Shown here: positions 22,165 through 32,362 of the stretch, one piece after another
How the letters are laid out: each line of letters starts with the position of its first letter
Position numbering within the stretch: the first letter of the stretch is position 1
Source: Pseudoips prasinana
Lineage: Eukaryota > Arthropoda > Insecta > Lepidoptera > Nolidae
DNA length: 64,000 nucleotides
Direction: 5' to 3'
NCBI GenBank assembly: GCA_951640165.1
Contig: OX621234.1
Coordinates: 3,911,001 to 3,975,000 of the forward strand
Made by a program: the position numbers and the translations under genes
Notes under the pieces: generated by a model
Database searches by the model: none
The model's input: the letters and a program-made list of their open reading frames with translations, nothing else
What the model was told of the DNA's origin: nothing

Positions 22165-22470
22165 CACACTAGAAAGAAAGAAAGAAAAGAAAATTTATTG
22201 CTAACATTGAAAGACACAATTTACACACAAATACATATACGTCTTGTCACTATAAAAAAAATAGTTAATATTCAAGTGGGTGCATGTGTCTGTCAATTGC
22301 AGCAAGTAGGTATTCACTAGCAGATCTAATATTTCTCTGGCTAACAAGTCTTTCTTCAGTAAAACTGTCTAAATCAGTATTTGACTGAGTAAAAGCTCTT
22401 GAAAAATATTTAATTGTTTCCAAAGCACTAAAACTCAAGTACCTAATTTCTCAAAAATGACGATAAAGCT
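22165..22470 (-). mobile_element. LINE 3' fragment with (CTTT)n tail
   Basis: Plus-strand AAAGAAAGAAAGAAAAG followed by AAATTTATTGCTAACATTG, then ~250 bp of LINE-like 3' sequence. Read on the minus strand this is a 3' end with AATAAATTTTCTTTTCTTTC. No RT motif is visible. Confidence 0.5.
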
Positions 22471-22784
22471 TATTTAAAAAAGAATCGTAGACTGTTGATA
22501 CTAAACCCGAGTACTTAGACAAAAATAAATAATAGGACTTTTTAAAGCAAAATACATTAGTTACGATAATACGTTTGTTGTATTTTTATGTTTTCAAGGC
22601 GCTTTTGTTTCCGGTTTTTCGGTTCCGATAGTATTTTTACATTATATAGGGTGCATTTGTAAGTTTGCGCTGGGGGGTAAATACGAATCTACATATATCC
22701 ATGTCGAATGATACCAATTTAGTACCGTTTTATTAAAATTATAATTTCGGATTTGATCCTTATCGCAAATTTAAAAAAATATAA

Positions 22785-22956
22785 TCACATTAATATTATA
22801 AAGGTTTGTGAGTGTGTATGTTTGTTACTTTTTCACGGCTAAACGGCTGGAGCGATTTTAATAGAATTTGCTATGGGATTAGCTGTCAACCTGAATTAAC
22901 ACATAGGCTATATAATTTATAAAGTTTAACGCGGGTAAAACAGCAGGACACAGCTA
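22785..22956 (+). mobile_element. Helitron-like element, type 1, complete ends
   Basis: Begins TCACATTAATATTATAAAGG after A and ends GGACACAGCTAG before T. The inside matches the 21748 and 57830 copies (GGCTGGAGCGATTTTAATAG, TTAACACATAGGCTAT). Its end is only 21 bp from the donor of candidate exon 4. Confidence 0.7.
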
Positions 22957-22978
22957 GTAATATATAATTGTTTCTTAC

Positions 22979-23051
22979 TTGGAAAGAGCCACTTGCAAAA
23001 CTTTTCTTGGGATACCCAGGAACGTTTTGATTTTTACCTCTTTGAAATGAC
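22979..23051 (-). CDS. Candidate host exon 4, unknown type II membrane protein
   Basis: A 73-nt minus-strand segment bounded by acceptor TTTAATTTCAG and donor CCAA then GTAAGA. It completes the split glycine codon left by exon 3 (G, then GT) and reads HFKEVKIKTFLGIPRKVLQV, then ALS, leaving two bases (AA) for the next exon. Both junctions keep one frame open, and the intron to exon 3 is only 366 bp. A carboxylesterase-like FLGIP string is visible, but the surrounding residues do not support that family, so I assign no function. Confidence 0.5.
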
Positions 23052-23160
23052 CTGAAATTAAATACATTGACATCTCGTCGATTTAATTACATAAAAAGTA
23101 GCTGTGTGGTTTCCGGTCTCGAAAGAATAAGAGGCCTACCCTAATTGACACTTCATGTGA

Positions 23161-23235
23161 CCAGAAGGCTGGCCTTTATTTTGGTCAAAGAATCAGTATT
23201 GCCATATAACTTGGCAATGTTGCCAGCCTTCTGGG
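23161..23235. repeat. Inverted repeat, 13-bp arms
   Basis: CCAGAAGGCTGGC (23161-23173) and GCCAGCCTTCTGG (23223-23235), with a nested TTGCCA/TGGCAA pair, in the short intron between candidate exons 3 and 4. Confidence 0.7.
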
Positions 23236-23417
23236 TACGTTCCCCGACAACACTGTTTTTATTATTTAGTTTATTTTATATCTTATTATATAAAATAAAC
23301 TGGTTTAATGTAGTTCTTATTTTTTTCTTATAGTAATATCTAATTTCTCTTAAATATGTAATTATTTGATTGTAATGTATTAACCTAGAAATAAATTATT
23401 AAATAAATTATGCATAC

Positions 23418-23546
23418 CGTTGACATTTTTTAATACTGCTGGAATATTTGATCCCTGTTTTAAAATTGGTGGAATATTTGGAGCCTGTTTCAATACTGCT
23501 GGGATGTTGAAACCATTTTTCACTATTGGACCATTAAACGGTGCAC
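23418..23546 (-). CDS. Candidate host exon 3, ten-residue NIP-LK repeats
   Basis: A minus-strand segment with a good acceptor (CTCTTTTCCAG, giving 23553; a second AG seven bases on gives 23546) and donor AACG then GTATGC. Only one frame is open. It reads APFNGPIVK followed by three near-repeats of ten residues: NGFNIPAVLKQ, APNIPPILKQ, GSNIPAVLKN. The internal 30-bp repetition is visible in the DNA. The second AG gives a phase that joins the transmembrane exon at 33.1 kb (A plus GT, serine); the first would need an extra exon between them. Likely a stalk region outside the membrane helix. Family unknown. Confidence 0.5.
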
Positions 23547-23577
23547 CTTTGATCTGGAAAAGAGTTACAAGCATTGA

Positions 23578-23655
23578 AATAATGAAATGTATTCAGCACT
23601 TGGATATTAACATACACTTGTACTTGTCAAGCTCACAATGCAGTACGTTTACTTA
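23578..23655 (-). mobile_element. LINE 3' end, family B
   Basis: GAAATAATGAAATGTATTC, CACTTGGATATTAACATAC and GTACTTGTCAAGCTCACAAT are the reverse of the 3' end at 9.53-9.63 kb. Confidence 0.65.
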
Positions 23656-24451
23656 GTAGAATATAGTATATGGTACGAAATAAATATTATTTGTTTTATC
23701 GTTAAATAAATAACAAGTTGATAACAATTATTTTATTTTCTTTAAATAATTAGTTATCTTTTTTCTACTCATCAGTATGAACTGAAATCTAGTAGTCTAT
23801 TGACTAATTATATTCACATGCCGGTTTAAAAATATTTTCTAATGATACAGGTTTTCTTAGCGAAACTATAAAACATAATATTAACATTATATAAACGAAG
23901 TGATTAGTAATCTTTTTGGTCAAATCAAAATAATTTATAAACAATCTTACATACCTAAACTTACAATGACTTACATGTATATTATAATAGAACATAAGGT
24001 AATTTAAAGTATATTACTACAAAATATAAAGTATAATTACAATAGAAAAAAAGTTATTTTATAGTTTATTACTACACTCAGTTAATATTTTGAGTTAAAT
24101 ATAGCTACCTAGTTACAATAAGTACAACATTTGTATGCAATTTACAATATGGCAAATGTGTGAAACTAAAATAATGGAAACAATAACACCTGTACTCACC
24201 ACATTTATTCAAATAAAGATTTATTTATGATTTATAAACTATAAAATAACTTTTTTTTCTATTATAATACATGTATGTGTAAGATTTGTTATACATTATT
24301 TTAATTTGACCATAAATATTACTAATCACATTTATGAGCCGCGTTATATAGTCTGTGTTCGCACGCAGTTGTACGCATGTGCAGTAATGAGCGCTAAAAC
24401 CTTGTCTTTTCATTGCAGTTTGGTAGTTTTTAATCGTATTCAAGCAAAATT
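23656..24451. other. AT-rich intronic DNA, nothing recognised
   Basis: No exon-like segment, repeat unit or TE signature stood out. Confidence 0.4.
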
Positions 24452-24486
24452 TCCAATGATAGCTTAGCAGATACTGAGGAGAAATA

Positions 24487-24526
24487 CTACTGCTAAAATA
24501 TTGCTACTGCTATATTTTAGCAGTAG
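24487..24526. repeat. Palindrome, 15-bp arms, 10-nt spacer
   Basis: CTACTGCTAAAATAT and ATATTTTAGCAGTAG around TGCTACTGCT. Absent from the adjacent tandem copy, where the homologous site reads ATATGTTAGCAGTAGCAAC. Confidence 0.9.
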
Positions 24527-24648
24527 CAACAAAAATTAACAATAAGTGATCTATTCCTGAAAAAAAAGCAATGTTTACCACGTTATCAACATTTTATGGA
24601 CTGGAAAATACATAAAAAACATACATCATAATATAAAATTCAAGAAAA

Positions 24649-24819
24649 ATGTCCGATGATAGCTTAGCAGATACTGAGGAGAAATTGACTCCACCTGATA
24701 TGTTAGCAGTAGCAACAAAAATTAACAATATACTTTTTCCTGAAAAAAAAGCAATGATTACGAAACATGTTATCTACATTTTATGGACTGGAAAATACAT
24801 TAAAAAACATACATCATAA
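24649..24819 (+). CDS. Hypothetical 56-residue ORF
   Basis: ATG to TAA, beginning MSDDSLADTEEKLTPPDMLA and continuing with KINNILFPEKKAMITKH and a WTGKYIKK end. Composition is protein-like (acidic start, basic end), and the tandem copy just upstream encodes a broken relative. I recognise no family. It could be the first exon or N-terminal part of a TE protein, or chance. No promoter or splice donor was identified. Confidence 0.25.
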   Translation: MSDDSLADTEEKLTPPDMLAVATKINNILFPEKKAMITKHVIYILWTGKYIKKHTS

Positions 24820-24835
24820 TAAAAATTGTAGTGTT

Positions 24836-25467
24836 CATCCTTGTGGTCTAAATATTCTGTAATTAAAATACTCTTAGAAGGTATATACAACGAAATTGAT
24901 ATTAATACCAAATATTCGAAACTGAATGCATTCTTTTCTCACTCGTTTAGAGTATTTGGCAGTGTTTACGCAGCGTTTTCGTAATTAAGTCAAAAGTCAA
25001 GTCCGTAATAGACAGTAAATTAGTGGAGATGTTTTAGATAAAGAATCAACTGTTAACCAAAATTCACGGTAATAAGCCAGTTTCCTGCGAAGACGTTATG
25101 TTAAAAAATCAAACCATATTAACCATTGACATTCTACTAGACGCGCAATCCCATATTGAGAATTTGCTCACTGAGTTGCAGCGCCCGCGCTGCAACTGCA
25201 CACCTCGCGGACTGTCTAGTTATACATATAAGTCAATGATATTAACACATAAAAACTCGAATCTAGACCAGTTTAAACAAATTAAACAATTACTCGATTT
25301 TTGCGCGTTTGCGCCAAACTCCGTTCTTTGACTTCATTCGTTTTAAGCCAATTTGTTTTTTTTACTATTAGACTTTATTTGTAATCAGCCTTTGAATCTG
25401 CACTTTTTGTAAGTACCCACACTACCCACATTTATTTATCATGTTGTCAGCAGTCAAAAAACTGTTA
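24836..25467. other. No confirmed gene; short palindrome at 25173
   Basis: An open frame at 25098-25331 (DILLDAQSHIENLLTELQ) has a helix-like look but no known motif. AGTTGCAGCG/CGCTGCAACT (25173-25196) form a 10-bp hairpin. Confidence 0.35.
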
Positions 25468-25690
25468 AAATAAATAAAATAAAATAAAGAAGGTTTTTAT
25501 TCAGGTAGACTTTAAAAAAGCTCTTGTTAATAGTCAGACATGTTTGTGGTAATTTATGATTAATTTATAATTATTTATAGGTAGGTACCTACATATAGAT
25601 ATTTAGGTGCACGGATTGTAGGAAAAAAATTACAATAAGATTTATTTTATAATAGTAACAATATTTAGCTAGCTTAAATTAAGTGTTCCT
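25468..25690 (-). mobile_element. LINE 3' end, family A
   Basis: Plus-strand AATAAAATAAAATAAAG tail, TTTTTATTCAGGTAGACTTT, AAAAAAGCTCTTG and TTTATTTTATAATAGTAAC. Seven other copies occur in the window. Strongly 5'-truncated. Confidence 0.75.
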
Positions 25691-25846
25691 GTACGTACTC
25701 AATACACAAATCAAATATGTAATTTATATACAATTAATGCCACTACATACAATAGACGAGCTTTTAAACGACACAAAATATAGTTATTAGAGTTCTACCT
25801 ACTTGTAATTCTTGATATTTGTGTTTTTATTTTTCTATTTATATTA

Positions 25847-26158
25847 TCTATACAAATAAATAAAATTGGAGTGTCTGTTTGTAATATTGAAATAGCCGGT
25901 TTTTACTACATAAATATGAATATACATACGGTACATACACCAAAATAATTTTTTTTACAATTTTTGTCTATCTGTCTGTCTGTTTGTTCCGGCTAATCTC
26001 TGAAATGGCTGGACCTATTTTGACGGGACTTTTATTGGCAGGTAGCTGATGTAACAAGGAGTAACTTAGGCTACTTTTATTTTAGAAAAAGTTTTTATTT
26101 TACAAAAAAAAACGAAATAAACTAATTAACACGCGGACGAAGTCGCGGGCACAGCTAG
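25847..26158 (+). mobile_element. Helitron-like element, type 4
   Basis: Starts TCTATACAAATAAATAAAAT after A. Ends ACACGCGGACGAAGTCGCGG plus GCACAGCTAG before T, where CGCGGAC-GAA-GTCGCG forms the subterminal hairpin typical of Helitrons. Inside: CTGTCTGTCTGTTTGTTCCG. Confidence 0.7.
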
Positions 26159-26164
26159 TAATGT

Positions 26165-26315
26165 ATAAATTTAATAATGTAAATTGAAATGATAATCTGT
26201 AATCATATGTATTTGTATGTATTCAGACATAACAAAGCGCACTATTTTTTACGAGTATGTATGACCTCTTTATAGACCAATTTTTCACAAATAAAACTTC
26301 GGATTCTGATTCTGA
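26165..26315 (+). mobile_element. CR1-like LINE 3' end fragment
   Basis: TTTCACAAATAAAACTTCGG then ATTCTGATTCTG: the same polyadenylation-like signal and hexanucleotide tail as the CR1 element ending at 31344, from a related subfamily. Confidence 0.65.
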
Positions 26316-27048
26316 AAAAAAAGAAGCCTTATAATTTTATTTACGTTTGCTCCATACATATTTTAAAATTATAGTGGTTTAAAGTGCAGTTATAGTGTTG
26401 AACCTTACATATACATGCAGCTTGTGCCGTGACGCTTCCTGTGGTTGTTCTTTTGTGTAAATCTGCCCAGGAACACCGTAGATATAAGTCAATTAATGTT
26501 TAAAGTTTTTTAATAACGGCCACGTAACTGACCTACCGCAACCCGCGCATCGCCTGCGCTTTGTTCGGTGGCGTTAGATACCTACCTACGCTGTGTTGTG
26601 CATTCTTCGGTTTAAACTGTTTGCGCCAGCTTTGATTTAAAATCGTCTCTGCTATGTGCCTAGTGTGCGTAATTAAAAATAACGTGTTAACTTGGAACTG
26701 TAACAACATTTATAGACCTACTAAACACATATTTTCGCTAATAAAACATTCAATTGTGCAGTGCTTTTTGCAAAAATGCTAACATTATGCATTCCGTAAT
26801 CCGTTAGTATTCAAGCGATTAAATAAACAAGACGCATCATAGTGTTGCCAGACATCAATATTGTATTTTACAATATAAACATTTCAAACAACGACATCTA
26901 TTGAACACGATAACCAATTCTAATGGTTATAAAGTGTTACCAAAGTTAATTTAGTGTTGACAGCTCTAAAAATACTTAGTAGTTTATCAGTTTTTATGTG
27001 ACTATTGGAGACATATTATTTTTGATATAGAATTAATTACCCACCGAT

Positions 27049-28162
27049 ATGAATTTCTTAGAAAATATAACATTCCGTCGAAATCGCAGCAGAAGATCCG
27101 AATGTAACAGTGATGACAGTAAGAACTCATCTAAAATCCTGAATTGCACTACAAACAGTATACCAGAAATGTCGGACGATGAAGAAAACAATCAAATAAA
27201 AAAGCTGAACGAAAAAATAGAAGATTTGACGACTCAACTAAATAGCGCACACAAGAAAAACGAGGTATTATCTTTTGAAAATAGCAATTTGAAAAAACAG
27301 TTTATATACATCAATTGCTATTACTCCAGACAAACATAAACCAACAACCCCTAAGACAAAAACCCTGAAACAAACAAGAAAAAAACAAATTGACGAAAAT
27401 ATTGATGATACTACTTTTACACCTCAAGAGAATTCAAACAGCATAATTCAAAGCACAAACATTACTGGTGCTTTTCATTGTAGAGAATCGTCCAATGTTA
27501 CAATACTAAATCTACAGGAGACACCTAAAAAACATAAAATATGCATCCTCAGTAGTGAAAATAATAGTAGAGTATGTAAAATATTGGATAGCACTAACCT
27601 ATCAAATAGCCATGATATCTGTCACTATCGTAAGCCTAACTGTAACTTAGAAATAATATTAGATAGTATAGATAAAAAAGTTCAAAACTTTACCAAATCA
27701 GATTTTTGTATTATTTTAATAGGTCAAGAAGATTTCAGAAGGACACAAAATTACATAGAACTTGTTGTACTTATTCGTAAAAAATTGTTACTTCTGAATC
27801 ACACAAATTTTATAATATGCCTACCTACTTTTAAGTATATGATTAATAATAATATTATGTTCAACAGCAGAGTGGAGAATTTCAATAACTTACTCTATAT
27901 GGATGTAGAAACATGTAATTATGCGTACGTTTTGGATTCTAACCTTAACTTACCATACACATATGGCACATATAGCCCACAACACGGGACATTAAATAAT
28001 AAAGGTTTACAAATTATTATATCGGATCTAACAGATATGATCTCAGACTTTAGCACTATGACGGGTACGACTGCTTATAACACAGAAGCTGATTGTTCAC
28101 AAAAAATACAAATAGAATTAACAGGCACGGACTTACAAAATAATTCTCAGTTTTTTCTGTAA
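27049..28162 (+). pseudogene. CR1 LINE ORF1 (coiled coil plus esterase-like), one frameshift
   Basis: Starts at ATG 27049 (MNFLENITFRRNRSRRSE), then an acidic region and a heptad-like coiled coil (IKKLNEKIEDLTTQLNSAHK) at about residues 50-80. The frame shifts by one after NLKKQ, at the A6 run near 27291-27296. The second frame continues SLYTSIAITPDKHKP through a lysine-rich linker to the esterase-like part (DFCIILIGQEDFRR, IICLPTFKYM, NNKGLQIIISDLTDMI) and stops at 28160-28162. CR1 ORF1 proteins bind RNA and often carry an SGNH-esterase-like domain; here the usual G-ND block is only loosely preserved as GQED. The break is in a homopolymer, so an assembly error is possible. Confidence 0.75.
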
Positions 28163-31040
28163 ATACATAAACATACTTCACCAAAATATAGCGGGACTGA
28201 TAAACAAATCTGATACGCTGATAGTTAAATTAGAAGAGCTTCGGAAAGCAGAAATTAATATTGATGTAATTTGTATAACAGAACATTTTATCGAGACAGG
28301 TTATGAAGATCTATTGCATATACCCAATTTTATACCAGCAGCTTTCTTCTCCAGAAAAGTAAAACGCGGAGGTTCGTGCATTCTTGTTAGAGCAGGACTT
28401 CAATTTAAAGAAATATATGATGTAGCAAAACAGTCAGTATCAGGTGTCTTCGAATCCTGTGCTATAGAACTAATACAGCATAAAATTATTATAGTTTGTA
28501 TCTATCGCGTACCTAAACAAAATTACAATATATTTTATGAAAAATTAGAAAATATATTAAGAAAAATTTGTTCATTTTCTAACAAAAATATAATCCTTAC
28601 TGGCGATTTCAACATCGACGTCCTAAAAAGAAATAAGAGAACATTAGAATTTGAAAATTTTCTCATCCAATTTAATCTTAACTTAGCCCTTTACAAACCT
28701 ACAAGACCAAACAGCAACTCTTGTATAGATAACTTTGCACACACCTACAAAAAAGATTGTAAAGCACAAATCATAGATCTAATTCTATCAGACCATACAT
28801 CTCAAATATTAAGTGTACCCATAAATAAAATATGTAAACTTAAATATTGGAAAACTCAAAGAGAAGACATCTCACAAGACAACTTAAAGAAGTTCAAACA
28901 TCATTTGAGCTGTTTAACTTTCCCACAAGTTTATAGCACAAATGATGCGAATGACTCGTACGACTGTTTTGCAGAAGATTTCTTGATGCTCTATAAATTA
29001 TGCTTTCCAACAAAATATGTAACGATAAAGACAAATACTAAAACTAAGTGGATATCTCATGGAATAAAAATCTGTAGCCAGAAACAAAGAAAATTACTTT
29101 GGGCGTATAGATTTAAACCTAACTCAAAAAATAAACTTCTTTTTATGAATTATACAAAGCTTTACAAGAAAATTACACGTTTAACACAGCAAACTCAAAA
29201 TAACTACTTCATAAATAACTCTAACAATAAATCAAAAGCTGCTTGGCAAGTAATTAACAAATCCAAATATCGCCTACCTCACGGTTTAATATCATCGATA
29301 AAGAGAGAAAATTTGATTATCACACATCCTGCGGATATTGCAAATGAATTTAATAACTTTTTTGTAGATGTAATTGAGAATAACATTAAAAATAACATTA
29401 ATTATAATAACATTAAAAATAAAATTAAAATTAAAATTAACAATACTTTTAACAATTTAACTCCGCAATCTTTATATATGCAACCTGTTTCACCCATTGA
29501 CATAATAAAAATAATTAATAATCTTAAAAATACAAATACTGTTGGCTATGATAGAGTATGTACACAAGTTTTAAAATATGTCAAAGATATCATAGCACTT
29601 CCACTAACGCATATTATTAATTTATGTATAGAAAATGGTGTTTTTCCTAACAGCCTTAAAAAAGTTATTATTAAGCCATTATTTAAAAGAGATGATAAAT
29701 CATATGTTAAAAATTATAGACCCATAGCAAAAATTCCTATATTTTCAAAAATTATTGAAAAAGTTATTTATAATTCTTTATATAGTTATTTTGAAAAAAA
29801 TAAGTTATTTTGCAATGAACAAAAAGGATTTCGAAAAAATATCAACATCAATATGGCACTGTTCGACCTCCTGTCTTATACAATGACATCTGTAGATGCA
29901 AGAACTCCAGTATGTGCTTTATATTCTGATATGACGAAAGCATTCGATTATGTGAACCATAACATTCTGCTAAATAAACTATATGGCTATGGTGTCCGAG
30001 GTAATGTTTTGAAATTAATAGAGTCATACTTGAATAATAGATCTCAGTGCACAGAAATATCACAACTATGCACAAAGAGCCATTTAGTTACCATTCACAC
30101 ATCTCAGCCAAGAGCAATAAAATCCGGGGTACCTCAAGGTAGTGTGCTAGGGCCATTACTTTTTTTGATATATATTAATGATCTCCCAAAATTCGTATCC
30201 CAAAATATGGTTCTTTTTGCCGATGATAGTACAGCTGTTGTAAAGTGTACCAATCCTGACACTTACGAAAGTGATATTAATAATTGTCTTAAAAAAATTA
30301 TTAGCTGGCTTGATAATAATAACCTTGTTATTAACCTGAACAAAACAAAAGTAATGCACTTTCAGCAACGATGTGAAAATCCCTCTGTTCAGATTGTACA
30401 TGATAAAACCAAAATTGAAGAAATGAAACAGGCAAAATTTTTAGGTATTATAATTGATAGTAAACTCACATGGAAACCACACATCGAACAAATATGTTTA
30501 AAATTGAATAAATCTGCCTATGCACTGTTTCAACTGTCAAAAAAAGTAAATACACAAACACTTTTGATAGCCTATCACGGATTGGTTGCATCAGTTATTA
30601 GATTTGGTATTATTTTTTGGGGGCTATCCACTGAGAGAGAGACTGTTTTTAAAGCACAGAAACGATGTGTACGTTCCATGTGTGGCTTAAAAACTACAGA
30701 ATCTTGCCAACCCCACTTTAAATCTCTAAAGTTGCTAACTCTGCCATCTATATACATTTACGAGACTGCTCTATTTGTTAAAATCAATCCACATCAATTT
30801 CAAAAACTGTCCGATATAAAGAAGACTCCTATGCGTTCACAATACCTTAATCAACTTTGCCACATAAAATGTAAAACCGCTTTAATGAAGAAAAGCTTTT
30901 TTGGAATAGCTCCGAAAATTTATAATAAAATACCCAATAGCATAAAAAATTTGCCCTTAATAAAGTTTAAGAAAACTCTCCACTCACTTTTATTGGAAAA
31001 GTGTTATTATGCTGTTGAAGATTTTTTAAATGATAATTAG
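28122..31040 (+). CDS. CR1 LINE ORF2: endonuclease and reverse transcriptase
   Basis: The frame is open from 28122 to the stop at 31040 (about 970 codons) with no clear ATG near its start. It overlaps the end of ORF1, so translation by reinitiation or readthrough is likely. N-terminal endonuclease: ILHQNIAGLINKSD, DVICITEHF with the catalytic glutamate, ILTGDFNIDV, and LSDHTSQIL with the catalytic histidine. RT: YRPIAKIPIFSKIIEKV, motif A LYSDMTKAFDYVNH, motif B SGVPQGSVLGPLLFLIYIND, motif C LFADDSTAVV, then NLNKTKVMHF and FLGIIID. The C-terminus has RFGIIFWG and AQKRCVRSMCGL. All catalytic residues I can check are present. This protein would nick target DNA and reverse-transcribe its own RNA. 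Confidence 0.9.
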   Translation, partial: QARTYKIILSFFCKYINILHQNIAGLINKSDTLIVKLEELRKAEINIDVICITEHFIETGYEDLLHIPNFIPAAFFSRKVKRGGSCILVRAGLQFKEIYDVAKQSVSGVFESCAIELIQHKIIIVCIYRVPKQNYNIFYEKLENILRKICSFSNKNIILTGDFNIDVLKRNKRTLEFENFLIQFNLNLALYKPTRPNSNSCIDNFAHTYKKDCKAQIIDLILSDHTSQILSVPINKICKLKYWKTQREDISQDNLKKFKHHLSCLTFPQVYSTNDANDSYDCFAEDFLMLYKLCFPTKYVTIKTNTKTKWISHGIKICSQKQRKLLWAYRFKPNSKNKLLFMNYTKLYKKITRLTQQTQNNYFINNSNNKSKAAWQVINKSKYRLPHGLISSIKRENLIITHPADIANEFNNFFVDVIENNIKNNINYNNIKNKIKIKINNTFNNLTPQSLYMQPVSPIDIIKIINNLKNTNTVGYDRVCTQVLKYVKDIIALPLTHIINLCIENGVFPNSLKKVIIKPLFKRDDKSYVKNYRPIAKIPIFSKIIEKVIYNSLYSYFEKNKLFCNEQKGFRKNININMALFDLLSYTMTSVDARTPVCALYSDMTKAFDYVNHNILLNKLYGYGVRGNVLKLIESYLNNRSQCTEISQLCTKSHLVTIHTSQPRAIKSGVPQGSVLGPLLFLIYINDLPKFVSQNMVLFADDSTAVVKCTNPDTYESDINNCLKKIISWLDNNNLVINLNKTKVMHFQQRCENPSVQIVHDKTKIEEMKQAKFLGIIIDSKLTWKPHIEQICLKLNKSAYALFQLSKKVNTQTLLIAYHGLVASVIRFGIIFWGLSTERETVFKAQKRCVRSMCGLKTTESCQPHFKSLKLLTLPSIYIYETALFVKINPHQFQKLSDIKKTPMRSQYLNQLCHIKCKTALMKKSFFGIAPKIYNKIPNSIKNLPLIKFKKTLHSLLLEKCYYAVEDFLNDN

Positions 31041-31348
31041 TCATAAGTTTCAAGTATTTTAAGATATGATATATTTATATATATTCATTTTTCAAATATA
31101 ATTAAAATAATGTTTTGTTTTTTTTCACTTAGAAATATTTATCTTTGTTTTTTCTGATAGTTGTTATTTTTATTGCAAGTTGTAATTTAGTTCTTAAGTT
31201 AGTAAGTAAGTTAATATTTGTACGCCTCCACGGCAAAACATAGCGCCCATATATTATGTCATCGTACTAACACCTTTATGTAAATACCTATGTTTTACAA
31301 ATAAAAATTCTGATTCTGATTCTGATTCTGATTCTGATTCTGATATGA

Positions 31349-31598
31349 GAGCTGGTGGTCCTAGGTTCGAATCCCGGTAAGTGCAAATATTTGTGTGATG
31401 AGCACGAATATTTGTTTCTGAGTCATGGATGTTTTCTATGTTTATAAGTATTTATCTATCAATATCTAGATACTAGATATATTATATAAGTATGTATATC
31501 GTCGCCTGGTACCCATAGTACAAGCTTTGCTTAGTTTGCGGCTAGGATGATCTGTGTGACATTGTCCCCAGATATTATTATTATATATTATTATATAG
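31349..31598 (+). mobile_element. SINE family 2, lacking its 5' end
   Basis: GAGCTGGTGGTCCTAGGTTC then GAATCCCGGTAAGTGCAA matches 50947 from just upstream of the B box; the A-box region is missing. The body has GAGTCATGGATGTTTTCTA and GGCTAGGATGATCTGTGTGA, and the tail is ATT repeats. It abuts the CR1 tail directly. Confidence 0.75.
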
Positions 31599-31696
31599 AA
31601 GATAAATGTAATATCATAATAACGTCCACGTGACAGCGACGCCAAAGACCTCCTCAAAAGTTTTCCACAATGCAGGTTGTAGCCATCATTTGTAAG

Positions 31697-31800
31697 GATG
31701 TGCCATATTCGCTATGCTTGGCAATCCGGTTGGTGATCGCAGTATGAGAGAGAGACGCTGCTGGCCGTTCTCTGGGAGATATTCCTTTACGACTTTACGC
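31697..31800. repeat. Dispersed repeat fragment (shared with 20.6 and 42.3 kb)
   Basis: GGCAATCCGGTTGGTGATCG and GCTGCTGGCCGTTCTCTGG match 42310-42400 in order. Confidence 0.55.
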
Positions 31801-31832
31801 ACCCCACCGAATGAGAAGGGGTGGTTAATTTT

Positions 31833-32088
31833 TGGAACAAAGTTCCTTATCGCGCGTTGTGAAAGGGGGCTAGACGGAAAAAAATCTTACGAAAAGTTGT
31901 CACGACACTTTTTTCAGCTGTGCGGCGTGCGCATGTTTCTCTGCCTGTCTCTCTCTCTCTCTCTCTCTTTTAGAAAGCAAGCCAGATATTTTCATTTCTA
32001 TTTCGCATTGAACAGTGTGGTGTCGCGACGATTATTTTTGTTGAGTGTATACATGTACATAATAAATAATAAGAAATAACTTCGTTCC
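31833..32088. mobile_element. 256-bp MITE, second copy
   Basis: Ends GGAACAAAGTT (31833-31843) and AACTTCGTTCC (32078-32088); interior nearly identical to 20233-20484, including CTTATCGCGCGTTGTGAAA, the (CT)n tract and GATTATTTTTGTTGAGTGTA. Confidence 0.75.
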
Positions 32089-32119
32089 ATCCCTTGACAC
32101 CTCTCAAGTTTTTTTTATA

Positions 32120-32340
32120 TAAAATAGGATGTGAAACGTGCAAGTGAGTCACCTGATGGTAAGTGATCACCACCGCCCATCGACACTCGCTACACCAGGG
32201 GAGCCGCAAGTGCGAAAATTCTTTGCCGTCAGACACGCAGTAACACGGTTGTGTAGGTTCTTTGTGTTGGGGACGCCAAGTCGCCCTTCACCGGGAAAAA
32301 TATATTCTCATTTATTTTGCTGATATCCTTGCCGTCAGCC
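32120..32340 (+). repeat. Lepidopteran dispersed repeat fragment
   Basis: GAGTCACCTGATGGTAAGTG, ATCACCACCGCCCATCGACA and CGCTACACCAGGGGAGCCGC form a string very common in moth and butterfly genomes, usually near LINE 3' ends. No coding motif. Confidence 0.55.
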
Positions 32341-32362
32341 ACAGAGTTAATCTAATTTTGAC

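Larger units (their letters stand above)
24452..24830 (+). repeat. 190-bp tandem duplication
   Basis: 24458-24645 and 24650-24835 share ATGATAGCTTAGCAGATACT, GCAGTAGCAACAAAAATTAA, CCTGAAAAAAAAGCAATG and TTTATGGACTGGAAAATAC. Copy 1 has an extra palindromic insertion (24487-24526); copy 2 keeps a short open reading frame. Confidence 0.85.
26380..31344 (+). mobile_element. CR1-clade LINE, nearly full length
   Basis: A GC-richer leader (about 26400-26700) that is probably the 5' UTR, ORF1 (27049-28162) with a coiled coil and esterase-like region, ORF2 (28122-31040) with endonuclease and reverse transcriptase, then a short 3' UTR ending AATAAA and five ATTCTG units (31311-31344). Organisation and tail match CR1 elements of insects. 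The exact 5' end is uncertain; I saw no clear target-site duplication. ORF2 has no internal stop, so this is among the youngest LINE copies here; one ORF1 frameshift would block retrotransposition. The 3' tail runs straight into a 5'-truncated SINE at 31349. Confidence 0.85.

Noticed and set aside
22979..23051. Carboxylesterase or neurotactin-like domain, suggested by FLGIP in a type II protein
   Set aside because: The usual following residues (YA-PP-G) are absent and the rest of the predicted protein shows no esterase motifs.
27049..31040. Host gene cluster of a coiled-coil protein, an esterase and a polymerase
   Set aside because: Order, tail and motifs are those of a CR1 retrotransposon.
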